NCBI GenBank assembly: GCA_902792815.1
Contig: CADBAY010000009.1
Coordinates: forward strand, 79,474-143,473
Source: an uncultured Bacteroidia bacterium
Lineage (GTDB): Bacteria > Bacteroidota > Bacteroidia > Bacteroidales > UBA932
DNA length: 64,000 nt
Direction of reading: 5' to 3'
Positions 43,059 to 51,264 of this stretch are shown one piece after another. Position 1 is the first letter of the stretch. Every line of letters starts with the position of its first letter. The notes beneath the pieces were generated by a model, which saw only the letters and a program-made list of their open reading frames with translations, was not told where the DNA came from and ran no database searches. The translations under genes were made by a program, and so were the position numbers.

Positions 43059-43997
43059 CTACCTGAACTTCTTGTCCTCCTCGAGCATGCCGAGGTATGA
43101 ATTGTAGCGCTCGGGGCTGATAAGGCCGGCGTCAACGGCTGCCTTGACGGCGCAGAGAGGCTCGTGGGTGTGGGTGCAGGGGACGAAGCGGCAGTTGTCG
43201 GCCACCCGGAGCATCTCGGGGAAATACTTGGCGATCTCTTCTTTCTCGAGATCCACCAGGCCGAAGCCCCTGAGGCCGGGAGTATCAACTATAAAACCAC
43301 CGCCGCTCAGGGGGTACATTTCATAGAGCGATGTGGTGTGTTTTCCCTGCAGATGCGCCTCGCTGATGCGGCCGATTTTGGGGTCAAGCGAGGGGTCAAG
43401 GGCCTTGATGACCGACGATTTGCCCACGCCGGATTCGCCGCTCACAAGCGATGTGCCCTGTGAGCAGATGGCGCGCAGCTCATCCATCCCCTCGCCGGTA
43501 AGTGCCGAACATTCAATCACTTGATATCCGGCGCCGCGATAGATGCGGCAGAAATCTTCCACCTGTTCCGGAGCAAGCTCGCGGTAGAGATCCATCTTGT
43601 TCAGTACTATCACCGCCTGTACTCCGTAAACCTCGCAGGTCACCAGAAGACGGTCGAGGAAGGGGAGCTTGATCTCGGGAAAGTACAGCGTGACCACCAG
43701 CAGGGCGCGGTCGAGATTGGACGCGATGATGTGCTGCTGCCTTGAAAGATTAGTGCTGCGGCGTATGACGTAGTTTTTGCGGGGAAGTACCTTAGTAATG
43801 ACCGCGGGGTGCTGCTCGTCTGCCACGGTGCCCTCAAGGCTGTACAGCACCCTGTCGCCCACGGCTACAGGGTTGGTGGCGCCTGACTTTTCGAGACGGA
43901 CTTTGCCCCTCAAAACAGCTGGGAAAGGCTCCCAGCGGGGCAACTCGCTAAGCAGGAAATGGCTTCCGGCGTTTTTGACAACGGTAGCTTCCATCAT
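43059..43997 (-). CDS. rsgA: Ribosome small-subunit-dependent GTPase A
   Basis: A 312-aa 30S maturation GTPase. N-terminal OB domain (~1-75), then a circularly permuted GTPase: G4 NKMD at 133-136 precedes G1 GESGVGKSS at 187-195 and G3 DTPG at 238-241. The zinc site is C269-x4-C274-x-H276-x5-C282. The length is normal. The first of two consecutive ATGs overlaps the stop of the upstream prenyl synthase by four bases, so the second ATG (43994) may be used instead. Confidence 0.96.
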   Translation of the reverse strand: MMEATVVKNAGSHFLLSELPRWEPFPAVLRGKVRLEKSGATNPVAVGDRVLYSLEGTVADEQHPAVITKVLPRKNYVIRRSTNLSRQQHIIASNLDRALLVVTLYFPEIKLPFLDRLLVTCEVYGVQAVIVLNKMDLYRELAPEQVEDFCRIYRGAGYQVIECSALTGEGMDELRAICSQGTSLVSGESGVGKSSVIKALDPSLDPKIGRISEAHLQGKHTTSLYEMYPLSGGGFIVDTPGLRGFGLVDLEKEEIAKYFPEMLRVADNCRFVPCTHTHEPLCAVKAAVDAGLISPERYNSYLGMLEEDKKFR

Positions 43998-44929
43998 TTA
44001 GCCCGCCCCACCAATTTGTCGGCGAATTCACGGAGGGGAGTGATGTCGACACGCAGCCCTTTAAGCGCTTCCAGCGCCATGTCGGAATAGCGGCGGACCT
44101 CGCTGCGGGCCTGTCCGGGAACTCCAAGCTCGTCGTACAGACCCTTGATCTGAGCTATCTTGGCCTTGCATTCTTCGGCCGTAGCGCATTCGCGCCCGAA
44201 GGCACCAAGAAACGCCTGCGGCTCACTGCTGAGCTCCAGGGCCCGTATGGTCAACCAGCTTTTCTTGCCGTTGAGGATATCGCCGCCTATGGGCTTGCCG
44301 AACACTTTTTCGTCTCCGTAAGCATCCAGATAGTCATCCGCCACCTGGAATGCCATACCGAGGTCGTAGCCGTAACGGTACAGAGCTTCGCAGTCGGTCT
44401 CCGGCGCTCCGGCGAGCAGCCCGCCCATCTTGGCCGAGCATGCCAGCAGGACGGCGGTCTTGAGGCCTATCATAGAGTTGTACTGCTCCATGCTGACGCT
44501 CTCTTCGCCCTCGAATTCCATATCGTACTGCTGGCCCTCGCATACCTGGGCAGCAGTTTGTGAAAACAGGTCCAGAACAGTGCTGCGGCACTCCGCGGGG
44601 GCTTTTACTATGAGTTTGTAGGCCTCGATGAGCATCACGTCACCGCTCAGGATGGCCGTATCTTCGTTCCACTTTTTCCATACCGTGGGCATGCCCCGGC
44701 GCAGCGGGGAACGGTCCATAATGTCGTCGTGGATGAGAGTAAAACTGTGGAATACTTCAAGAGCGGCTGCGGGCGAGAGCACTTCCGGCCCAGGCTTGCC
44801 TCCGTAGAGCCCGAAGGCGGTAAGGCACAGAGTGGGGCGTATGCGCTTGCCTCCGATTTGCATCATGTAGCGCAGCGGGTCGTAAAGCCCGGCGGGAGAG
44901 GCAGGAAATTTGATGACATCATCTATCAT
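43994..44929 (-). CDS. Polyprenyl (geranylgeranyl/farnesyl-type) diphosphate synthase
   Basis: A 311-aa isoprenyl chain-elongating enzyme. The first Asp-rich motif is HDDIMDRSPLRRG and the second is FQVADDYLDAYGD; GGKRIRPTLCL is the conserved substrate loop. Chain length cannot be fixed from the sequence alone. The N-terminus is ~20 residues shorter than in typical relatives, but a TATATTTG box lies six bases before the ATG, which supports this start. Coupled with rsgA. Confidence 0.93.
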   Translation of the reverse strand: MIDDVIKFPASPAGLYDPLRYMMQIGGKRIRPTLCLTAFGLYGGKPGPEVLSPAAALEVFHSFTLIHDDIMDRSPLRRGMPTVWKKWNEDTAILSGDVMLIEAYKLIVKAPAECRSTVLDLFSQTAAQVCEGQQYDMEFEGEESVSMEQYNSMIGLKTAVLLACSAKMGGLLAGAPETDCEALYRYGYDLGMAFQVADDYLDAYGDEKVFGKPIGGDILNGKKSWLTIRALELSSEPQAFLGAFGRECATAEECKAKIAQIKGLYDELGVPGQARSEVRRYSDMALEALKGLRVDITPLREFADKLVGRAK

Positions 44930-44935
44930 AGCTTA

Positions 44936-44943
44936 CAAATATA
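44936..44943 (-). promoter_or_regulatory. -7 element TATATTTG of the prenyl synthase-rsgA operon
   Basis: Six bases separate the box from the ATG; it faces the plus-strand promoter at 44957-44964 within a 39-bp divergent gap. Confidence 0.6.
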
Positions 44944-44956
44944 GCAAATTAATGAA

Positions 44957-44964
44957 TACCTTTG
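44957..44964 (+). promoter_or_regulatory. -7 element TACCTTTG of the XTP/dITP pyrophosphatase gene
   Basis: Four bases (CAGT) separate the TAnnTTTG box from the ATG at 44969, leaving no room for a leader. Confidence 0.6.
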
Positions 44965-44968
44965 CAGT

Positions 44969-45589
44969 ATGAAACTTGTATTCGCTACCGGCAATAAAGG
45001 CAAACTCCGCGAGGCCCGCGAGATTCTGGGCCCTTCCTTCGAAGTGATCTGCCCTGCCGACCTGGGTATCACGGACGATGTGCCCGAGACTGCCATGACC
45101 CTGAAGGAAAACTCGATACTCAAGGCGGAGGCCCTTTACGGGCGCTGCCGCATCGACTGCTTCGCCGACGACACGGGGCTTGAAGTGGACGCCCTCGGAG
45201 GCGCTCCCGGGGTGCATGCGGCCCGTTATGCCGCCGACATAGCCCGGCGTGACGGCTTGCCCGTACCCCCTGACCATGACTTCTCGGCCAATATCGACGC
45301 TTTGCTCCGCGAGCTCGAAAAGCACCCCGGGGAGCCGCGTACGGCGCGTTTCCGCAGCGTGGTTACGCTTATCCTTGACGGTCAGGAGCATTTCTTCGAG
45401 GGGACTCTTGAAGGCAGTATCGCCTTTGCCCGCAGCGGCAGCGGCGGCTTCGGTTACGACCCGGTGTTCATTGCCGACGAATACCCCGGGGTGAGCGTAG
45501 CCGAACTCCCGGAGGATGTCAAGAATGCCATTTCGCACAGGGGCAAGGCTCTCAGGCTCATGGCCCGGTGGTTGCAGGAGATGGAATAA
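44969..45589 (+). CDS. rdgB: XTP/dITP pyrophosphatase (RdgB/HAM1 family)
   Basis: A 206-aa house-cleaning enzyme that hydrolyses non-canonical purine triphosphates to monophosphates. Motifs: FATGNKGKLREA at the N-terminus, the ADDTGLEVDALGGAPG loop, GFGYDPVFIADE and the C-terminal ISHRGKALR. The length is slightly long but within the family. It is divergent from the prenyl synthase gene and 17 bp before the S41 gene, which has its own promoter-like box. Confidence 0.96.
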   Translation: MKLVFATGNKGKLREAREILGPSFEVICPADLGITDDVPETAMTLKENSILKAEALYGRCRIDCFADDTGLEVDALGGAPGVHAARYAADIARRDGLPVPPDHDFSANIDALLRELEKHPGEPRTARFRSVVTLILDGQEHFFEGTLEGSIAFARSGSGGFGYDPVFIADEYPGVSVAELPEDVKNAISHRGKALRLMARWLQEME

Positions 45590-45593
45590 TTGT

Positions 45594-45601
45594 TAATTTT
45601 G
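45594..45601 (+). promoter_or_regulatory. -7 element TAATTTTG of the S41 peptidase gene
   Basis: TAnnTTTG match ending five bases before the ATG at 45607; it decides that start over the in-frame ATG at 45568 inside rdgB. Confidence 0.55.
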
Positions 45602-45606
45602 CATTT

Positions 45607-47229
45607 ATGAAGAGATTTCTGATAATCATAGCTCTGGCGGCCGTCACCCTGTCTTCCGGAGCGCAGTCCAAAAGTTTCAAACTGGGCAAATGGACCGAAA
45701 TCCAGGGAGCGATACTCAAGGAGCTCAACCGCTCGTATGTGGATTCGCTGCCGCTCGACCGCATCGAGCGCGCCGGAGTGGACGCCATGCTTTCCGACCT
45801 TGACCCATATACGGTATATATCCCCGAAGAGGAAAACGAGAACCTCCGCATGATGATTAACAAAAGCTACGGAGGCATAGGTGCAATCATATACAAGCCC
45901 GACCTGCAGGGGAACGTAATCATCAACGAGCCTTATGAGAACTCTCCGGCGCACAAGGCCGGCCTGCGCTGCGGAGATGAGATCCTTACCATCGACGGAC
46001 TGAGCGTAAAGGGCCTTTCGAGCGCAGAGTGCAGCGAGAAGATGCGCGGCACACCCGGATCCAAAGTGCTCTTCAAAGTGAAGAAGGTCTATAGCGGAGA
46101 GATTAAAGATGTACGCATCACCCGTCAGACCATACATCTGCCTGACCTCCAGTATGTCGGAATGGTTACTCCCAACACCGGCTACATCCTTCAGACCGGT
46201 TTTACCGAGGGCGTGGCTGACCAGCTGCGCAAGGCCATTATCGCTCTGCAGAAAAGCTCCAAGCTCGATACTCTGGTGCTCGACCTGCGGGGTAACGGCG
46301 GCGGACTTCTTAACGAGGCGGTGGATATAGTTTCGCTCTTTGTGCCCAAGGGCTCGCTTGTGGTAACTGCAAAAGGGCGCGAGGAGGGCTCTTCTTATGC
46401 CGCCCGCACGACCAAGGCTCCGCTGGATACGAAACTGCCCCTCATCATCATGGTCGATTCCGGCTCGGCTTCGGCCTCTGAAATCGTATCCGGTGCGCTC
46501 CAGGACATGGACAGGGCTATAATCATAGGCACCCGCACATTCGGCAAGGGCCTGGTGCAGAGTCTGAGGCCTCTGCCTTACGGCGGCCAGCTGAAGCTCA
46601 CCACGGCCAAATACTATACGCCCAGCGGCCGCTGCGTACAGGCGATAGATTATTCGCACCGCAACGAAGACGGCAGCGTAGGGCATATTCCCGACTCGCT
46701 GACTCACGAGTTCAAAACCGCGCTCGGGCGCACCGTGAGGGACGGCGGCGGCATTACTCCCGATATTGAAGTCAAGCCTCACGATTACAGCCGCCTCACC
46801 TATTCGCTGGTGCTCAGCGGAGTAGTGGAGCAGTACGCTCTGGAATATGTGAAGGCCCACCAGTCTATCCCCGCTACATCTGATTTCAGCCTCTCCGAAG
46901 CTGATTACGAGGACTTTATAAAATTCGCAAAAGGCAAGGAATTCGATTATCGCTCAAGCGCCCGCACTTATTTCGACCTGGTCCGCAAGGAACTTGTCCG
47001 CGACGGCCTGGAGGAAGCTATGTCTAAAGAACTGGACGCTCTCGGGAAGGCCCTTGATATGGAGAAGGAGGATTTCCTGCGGCTTAAGAAAGACGAAATC
47101 GTGCCTTTTATAGAGGAGGAAATAGTGGTCCGTTATTATTTCCAGCCCGCCGGAGTGCAGCTTCGCCTGCGTTACGATACACAGCTCCAAGAGGCCCTTC
47201 GTAAAGCTGCTGGATTCAAGTTTGAGTAA
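45607..47229 (+). CDS. S41-family C-terminal processing peptidase with PDZ domain
   Basis: A 540-aa exported protease: signal peptide MKRFLIIIALAAVTLSSGAQ, N-terminal helical region, PDZ domain (~95-175 with GDEILTIDGLSVKGLSS), and the S41 core with DLRGNGGGLLNEAV, the nucleophile Ser289 in GSASASEIVSGAL and the general base Lys314 in TFGKGLVQ. The C-terminal ~130 residues are a helical extension typical of Bacteroidales CtpA-like proteins. It should degrade or process periplasmic or envelope proteins. Its stop shares one base with the next start (TAATG). Confidence 0.95.
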   Translation: MKRFLIIIALAAVTLSSGAQSKSFKLGKWTEIQGAILKELNRSYVDSLPLDRIERAGVDAMLSDLDPYTVYIPEEENENLRMMINKSYGGIGAIIYKPDLQGNVIINEPYENSPAHKAGLRCGDEILTIDGLSVKGLSSAECSEKMRGTPGSKVLFKVKKVYSGEIKDVRITRQTIHLPDLQYVGMVTPNTGYILQTGFTEGVADQLRKAIIALQKSSKLDTLVLDLRGNGGGLLNEAVDIVSLFVPKGSLVVTAKGREEGSSYAARTTKAPLDTKLPLIIMVDSGSASASEIVSGALQDMDRAIIIGTRTFGKGLVQSLRPLPYGGQLKLTTAKYYTPSGRCVQAIDYSHRNEDGSVGHIPDSLTHEFKTALGRTVRDGGGITPDIEVKPHDYSRLTYSLVLSGVVEQYALEYVKAHQSIPATSDFSLSEADYEDFIKFAKGKEFDYRSSARTYFDLVRKELVRDGLEEAMSKELDALGKALDMEKEDFLRLKKDEIVPFIEEEIVVRYYFQPAGVQLRLRYDTQLQEALRKAAGFKFE

Positions 47230-48482
47230 TGTTAAGGAAAGATCTGGAGATAATGGCTCCCGCAGGGAACTTCGAATGCCTGCGTGCTGCCATACAGGGC
47301 GGTGCCGACTCGGTGTACTTTGGCGTCGGGCGCCTCAACATGCGCTCCCGCAGCGCCAACAACTTCACCCCCGAAGATCTGCCCGAAGTGGTCCGCATAT
47401 GCCGCGAGGCAGGTGTGCGCAGCTACCTGACGCTCAACATAGTGCTTTATCCGGAGGACCTTGCCCCTATGCGCGAGGCCCTCGACAGTGCCCTGGAGGC
47501 GGGGGTTGATGCCGTCATAGCGTCTGATATCGCCGCCATAGAATACGCCCGCAGCATAGGGATGGAAGTCCACATTTCCACCCAACTCAATGTCTCCAAC
47601 GTGGAGGCCCTGCGCTTCTGGTCCCGCTGGGCTGATGTGGTGGTGCTCGCCCGCGAGCTTAATCTCGACCAGGTAAAAGAAATCTACGAAGCCATACAGA
47701 ACGAGCATATCTGCGGCCCTTCCGGCAATCCGGTGAGGATAGAAATGTTTGCCCACGGCGCCCTTTGCATGGCGGTAAGCGGCAAGTGTTACATGAGCCT
47801 GCACGCTTACGGCGCTTCGGCAAACCGTGGAGCTTGCATGCAGATCTGCCGCCGCGGCTACAGGGTTACCGACCGGGAAACGGGATACCAGCTGGACATC
47901 GACAACGAGTATATCATGTCTCCCAAGGACCTGTGTACCATAGAGTTCATGCCCCGCATAGTGGATAGTGGCGTAAGGGTGTTCAAGATAGAGGGCAGGG
48001 CCCGCAGCGCCGAGTATGTAAAGCGCTGCGCCCAATGCTACCGCAAGGCGGCCGACGCCGTAGCCGACGGCACATTCTCCCCGGAACTTGCCGCCGGGCT
48101 CAAGAGTTCCCTTGCCGAAGTGTTCAACCGCGGCTTCTGGGACGGCTATTACCAGGGAGCGCCCCTTGGCGAATGGAGCAATGTGTACGGCTCGCAGGCC
48201 ACCAGGCGCAAGGTTTACTGCGGCAAGATCAGCAATTGGTTCGACCGTATAGGCGTGGCAGAAATAACCGTAGAAGCCACAGACTTGCACCTCGGGGACG
48301 ATATAATGGTGATAGGCGCCACCAGCGGAGTGACGGAGCTTACCGTAGATGATATGCGGGTGGAGCTCCGTCCCGCCGAACTGGCCCCCAAGGGCACCCG
48401 CTGCTCGGTCCGCATCCCCGAAGGCCCGTCAGGCGAGCACGTGCGCCGCGGCGACAAAGTCTTCCTCTGGGTACAGCAGTAG
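47229..48482 (+). CDS. U32-family protein, tRNA hydroxylation protein TrhP/YegQ-like
   Basis: A 417-aa protein. The opening LEIMAPAGNFECLRAAIQGGADSVYFG and the cysteine-rich signature MFAHGALCMAVSGKCYMS then SANRGACMQICRR are those of U32 proteins, where the Cys residues hold an iron-sulfur cluster. A C-terminal beta domain (~330-417) follows. Family members labelled peptidases are now mostly linked to prephenate-dependent tRNA hydroxylation (TrhP/YegQ), and the length fits that group. The start overlaps the S41 stop by one base. Confidence 0.88.
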   Translation: MLRKDLEIMAPAGNFECLRAAIQGGADSVYFGVGRLNMRSRSANNFTPEDLPEVVRICREAGVRSYLTLNIVLYPEDLAPMREALDSALEAGVDAVIASDIAAIEYARSIGMEVHISTQLNVSNVEALRFWSRWADVVVLARELNLDQVKEIYEAIQNEHICGPSGNPVRIEMFAHGALCMAVSGKCYMSLHAYGASANRGACMQICRRGYRVTDRETGYQLDIDNEYIMSPKDLCTIEFMPRIVDSGVRVFKIEGRARSAEYVKRCAQCYRKAADAVADGTFSPELAAGLKSSLAEVFNRGFWDGYYQGAPLGEWSNVYGSQATRRKVYCGKISNWFDRIGVAEITVEATDLHLGDDIMVIGATSGVTELTVDDMRVELRPAELAPKGTRCSVRIPEGPSGEHVRRGDKVFLWVQQ

Positions 48483-48506
48483 TCAGCTGCAAACGCTACG
48501 GAGGGT

Positions 48507-48965
48507 TTAATAAATCTGGTGCTCCATGTTCAGATAGTCCTCGAAGAGCTTCTGGCACTCCTCGCGGTCAATCTCAGTCATATAATCGATGAGCTTGTCG
48601 CGCCCGCCGAAAATAGCGTCGAACTTATCGTCACGGAACCCGATTTTTCCGGTATCTTCAACATTGCAGCCATAGTAGATCTTGCTGACATGCGCCCACA
48701 TACAAGCGCAGAGGCACATGTGGCAAGGCTCCGCCGTAGTGTACAGTTCGCATCCCCGCAGGTCGTAAGTGCCAAGGTTCCGGCAGGCATCGCGTATGGC
48801 GGCCACCTCCCCGTGGCAGGTAGGATCGTTATTCACTATCACACAATTATGGCCGCGCCCTACAATCTCTCCGTCCTTTACTATCACGGTGCCGAAAGGA
48901 CCGCCATGCTTGCTTTCTATGCCACCGCGGGCCTCGCGGATGGCCAGTTCCATATACTTATTCAT
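48507..48965 (-). CDS. Guanine deaminase-like nucleoside/base deaminase
   Basis: A 152-aa zinc deaminase of the CDA fold: His51 and the proton shuttle Glu53 in TCHGEVAAIRDAC, and Cys81 and Cys84 in AEPCHMCLCACMWA. The N-terminal GGPFGTVIVKDGEIVGRGHN and NNDPTCHGE resemble the Bacillus GuaD type, which converts guanine to xanthine, more than tRNA adenosine deaminases, which have a shorter spacing and different C-terminus. The domain-swapped C-terminal helix expected in GuaD may be present (DYLNMEHQIY). Convergent with the U32 gene. Confidence 0.85.
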   Translation of the reverse strand: MNKYMELAIREARGGIESKHGGPFGTVIVKDGEIVGRGHNCVIVNNDPTCHGEVAAIRDACRNLGTYDLRGCELYTTAEPCHMCLCACMWAHVSKIYYGCNVEDTGKIGFRDDKFDAIFGGRDKLIDYMTEIDREECQKLFEDYLNMEHQIY

Positions 48966-48984
48966 AACTTTTAAAGCTAATCAT

Positions 48985-51240
48985 TTATTTCACAATAAAG
49001 TACACGCTCCTCGAAGCTCCGTTCGAATCCATGGCCACAAGTAGATGGGCTCCCGGTTCCGGCCTGAGCATCAGGTCGTGTTCGCCCACAGTGCGGGCCA
49101 CGTATTTATCGTCCAGATGCCAGTACAGCACCGCCGACGGGTCGGTGTGTGCGGCTCTCACCACCACTCCCTGGTCTTTGCCGTCTAGCCCGCGGGTCAG
49201 CACCACGGTCACTCCTTGCTGGGGGTATATAATCTCTATGGGATTGCCGCCGTCGGTGCCCGAATCGAAGTCGGGATGCTTGGGCGGCAGCGGCCTGTAG
49301 TCGATGTGATTCTTGATGTAATACCATTCCATGGCCGGCGGCAGTACGAAACGCACTTCCTCCACCATCTTCTCCACGGGGTAGCAGCTGCTGTTTACCA
49401 GATACTGCCTTTCTGCGTCCAGATGCACTATGCGGTGGTATTTGCACTCGTCAGGCCGCACCTTGATGTCCGGTACCCACACCGTGTCACGGTCGGGGCA
49501 AATGCGTGAAGCGGGAAGCCCGCTCTGGTGGCATACCGCAATGGGCACCATATCGTCCAGCGGCATGCTGAACCACCGTGAGTGCGGTAGGGCGTTGAAC
49601 ACATCGAACATGACAGGGGAGGCATAACCCACGCCTGTCATCTGCGAACGGCCTTCTCCGTCGCTGTTGCCTACCCATACGGCCACCACATAATCGGGGT
49701 TCACTCCCACGCTCCATGCATCCCTGTTGCCCCAACTTGTGCCGGTTTTCCAGGCAATCTTGCGCCCGGAACTGAACTCCATCCACGACGATTCTTCCTC
49801 GGGACGGCCGGCGCGCGACAGAGCTTCAAAGGTAAGCCAGATGGCTCCGCGTCCGAGAGGGAGGTCCTCGCAGCCCTCGTCCAGCAGTTTGACTGCCATT
49901 GAACGGTAGCACTCGGCAAGCGTCTGGAGAGTGATCTCAGCTCCGCCCAGGATGAGCGACAGGCCGTAATGGTCGGCGTCTTTGTTTATGGTGCTGAAGC
50001 CCATTGCCTGCAGCAGCTCGAGGAACTCCGGCACTCCGTAACGCTCCAGCATACGCACCGACGGCACATTGAGAGAGCGTTCTATGACCTCGTTTGCCGG
50101 GACGGCGCCGTCGAAGCTTCTGGAGAAGTTGTGCGGCGAGAAGTTATTGTAATTGTACGGCGTATCCTTGATGAGCGTTCCGGGCAGTATAAGCCCCTTC
50201 TGGAGCATGGCTGCGTAGAGCAGGGGCTTGAGGGTGCTGCCGCTCGAGCGGGGAGCGGGAACCATGTCCACTTCGGCTCCGCGAAGGCCGCCGGCAAGAC
50301 CGTGGGTATTGCCATAATATGCCTTCACCTGTCCGCTGTGCACGTCCAGAACCAGTATTCCCATGTTGTCCACCAGGTTCTGGTGGTAGATTTCGAAATG
50401 GTTGCGGGCTATGTTGTTGACCCTTTCCTGCAGAGCTTCGTCAACGGTGCAGGTGTAGGCTTTGTCACCGCCCTCGGCGCGCAGCCTTTCAAGCAGGTGG
50501 TAGGCCTTGTCGGGCATCGGCAGCGGCTTGTCGGGCAGCGGCTCATCCTTGGCCAGCTCGCATTCAAGTTCGTCTATTACGCCTTTGCTGCATAGCTTGT
50601 CGAGCAGGAAATTGCGCTTCTCCAGAAGACGCTCGCGGTTGCGCCCAGGGTGGATGAGCGCCGGAGCGTTGGGGAGCACTGCCAGCATGGCGCTTTCGGC
50701 CCACGAAAGGTCGGAGGCGTTGCGCCCGAAGTAGCGCCAGGCAGCCGCTTCCAGCCCCACCACATTACCCCCGAAAGGGGCGTTTGAGGCGTACAGGAGC
50801 AGTATCTTCCGTTTAGAGTGCCGCAGCTCGAGGCGCGTAGCCATCACCGCTTCAAGCATCTTTTCGGGTATGTTGCGCGGAGCGTCCGGGCGGCTGAGGC
50901 GGATAACCTGCATGGTGAGCGTGCTGGCGCCGCTAACGACCTCTTTTTTGCTCAGGTTCTGCCTGATTGCCCTGCCAATTGACAGAAAATCTATGCCCGG
51001 ATGCCACCAGAAGCGCTTGTCTTCGTAGCAGACTATGCATTTTGCAAACTTGTCGGGGACTTCTTTGGCGGGCGGGAAATACCATTGCCCGTCCGCAGAA
51101 ATGCGTGCGCCCAAAAGTGTACCGTCGGGACTGGAAAGCGTAGCGCTCAGCGGAGCCTTGAAAAGCTTGCCCGGCAGACAGAAAATATAAAGCACCACAA
51201 AAGGGGCGAGAATCAAAATTATTTTCTTAAATTTGGACAT
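48985..51240 (-). CDS. pbpC: Penicillin-binding protein 1C (bifunctional glycosyltransferase/transpeptidase)
   Basis: A 751-aa inner-membrane murein polymerase. A single N-terminal membrane anchor (~6-24), glycosyltransferase 51 domain with catalytic Glu73 in YEDKRFWWHPG and GASTLTMQVIRL, transpeptidase domain with S335-T-L-K338, S389-L-N391 and K498-T-G500, and a C-terminal domain (~660-751) typical of PBP1C. The start is MSKFKKIILIL at 51240, six bases after a TATATTTG box; the frame extends three codons further. It is divergent from the alpha-2-macroglobulin gene 24 bp away, a pairing known from many bacteria (yfhM-pbpC in E. coli). Confidence 0.96.
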   Translation of the reverse strand: MSKFKKIILILAPFVVLYIFCLPGKLFKAPLSATLSSPDGTLLGARISADGQWYFPPAKEVPDKFAKCIVCYEDKRFWWHPGIDFLSIGRAIRQNLSKKEVVSGASTLTMQVIRLSRPDAPRNIPEKMLEAVMATRLELRHSKRKILLLYASNAPFGGNVVGLEAAAWRYFGRNASDLSWAESAMLAVLPNAPALIHPGRNRERLLEKRNFLLDKLCSKGVIDELECELAKDEPLPDKPLPMPDKAYHLLERLRAEGGDKAYTCTVDEALQERVNNIARNHFEIYHQNLVDNMGILVLDVHSGQVKAYYGNTHGLAGGLRGAEVDMVPAPRSSGSTLKPLLYAAMLQKGLILPGTLIKDTPYNYNNFSPHNFSRSFDGAVPANEVIERSLNVPSVRMLERYGVPEFLELLQAMGFSTINKDADHYGLSLILGGAEITLQTLAECYRSMAVKLLDEGCEDLPLGRGAIWLTFEALSRAGRPEEESSWMEFSSGRKIAWKTGTSWGNRDAWSVGVNPDYVVAVWVGNSDGEGRSQMTGVGYASPVMFDVFNALPHSRWFSMPLDDMVPIAVCHQSGLPASRICPDRDTVWVPDIKVRPDECKYHRIVHLDAERQYLVNSSCYPVEKMVEEVRFVLPPAMEWYYIKNHIDYRPLPPKHPDFDSGTDGGNPIEIIYPQQGVTVVLTRGLDGKDQGVVVRAAHTDPSAVLYWHLDDKYVARTVGEHDLMLRPEPGAHLLVAMDSNGASRSVYFIVK

Positions 51241-51254
51241 TGCAAACAAATATA
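51228..51254. promoter_or_regulatory. Divergent -7 elements for pbpC (minus) and the macroglobulin gene (plus)
   Basis: TATATTTG on the minus strand at 51247-51254 lies six bases before the pbpC ATG. TAAATTTG on the plus strand at 51228-51235 lies 29 bases before the macroglobulin ATG, inside the pbpC start region. The two boxes cross each other, so the genes may compete for or share regulation. Confidence 0.5.
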
Positions 51255-51264
51255 ACCAAATAAT

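Noticed and set aside
45454-46860. 468-codon minus-strand frame opposite the S41 peptidase
   Set aside because: Antisense shadow; the plus strand encodes an unmistakable S41 active site.
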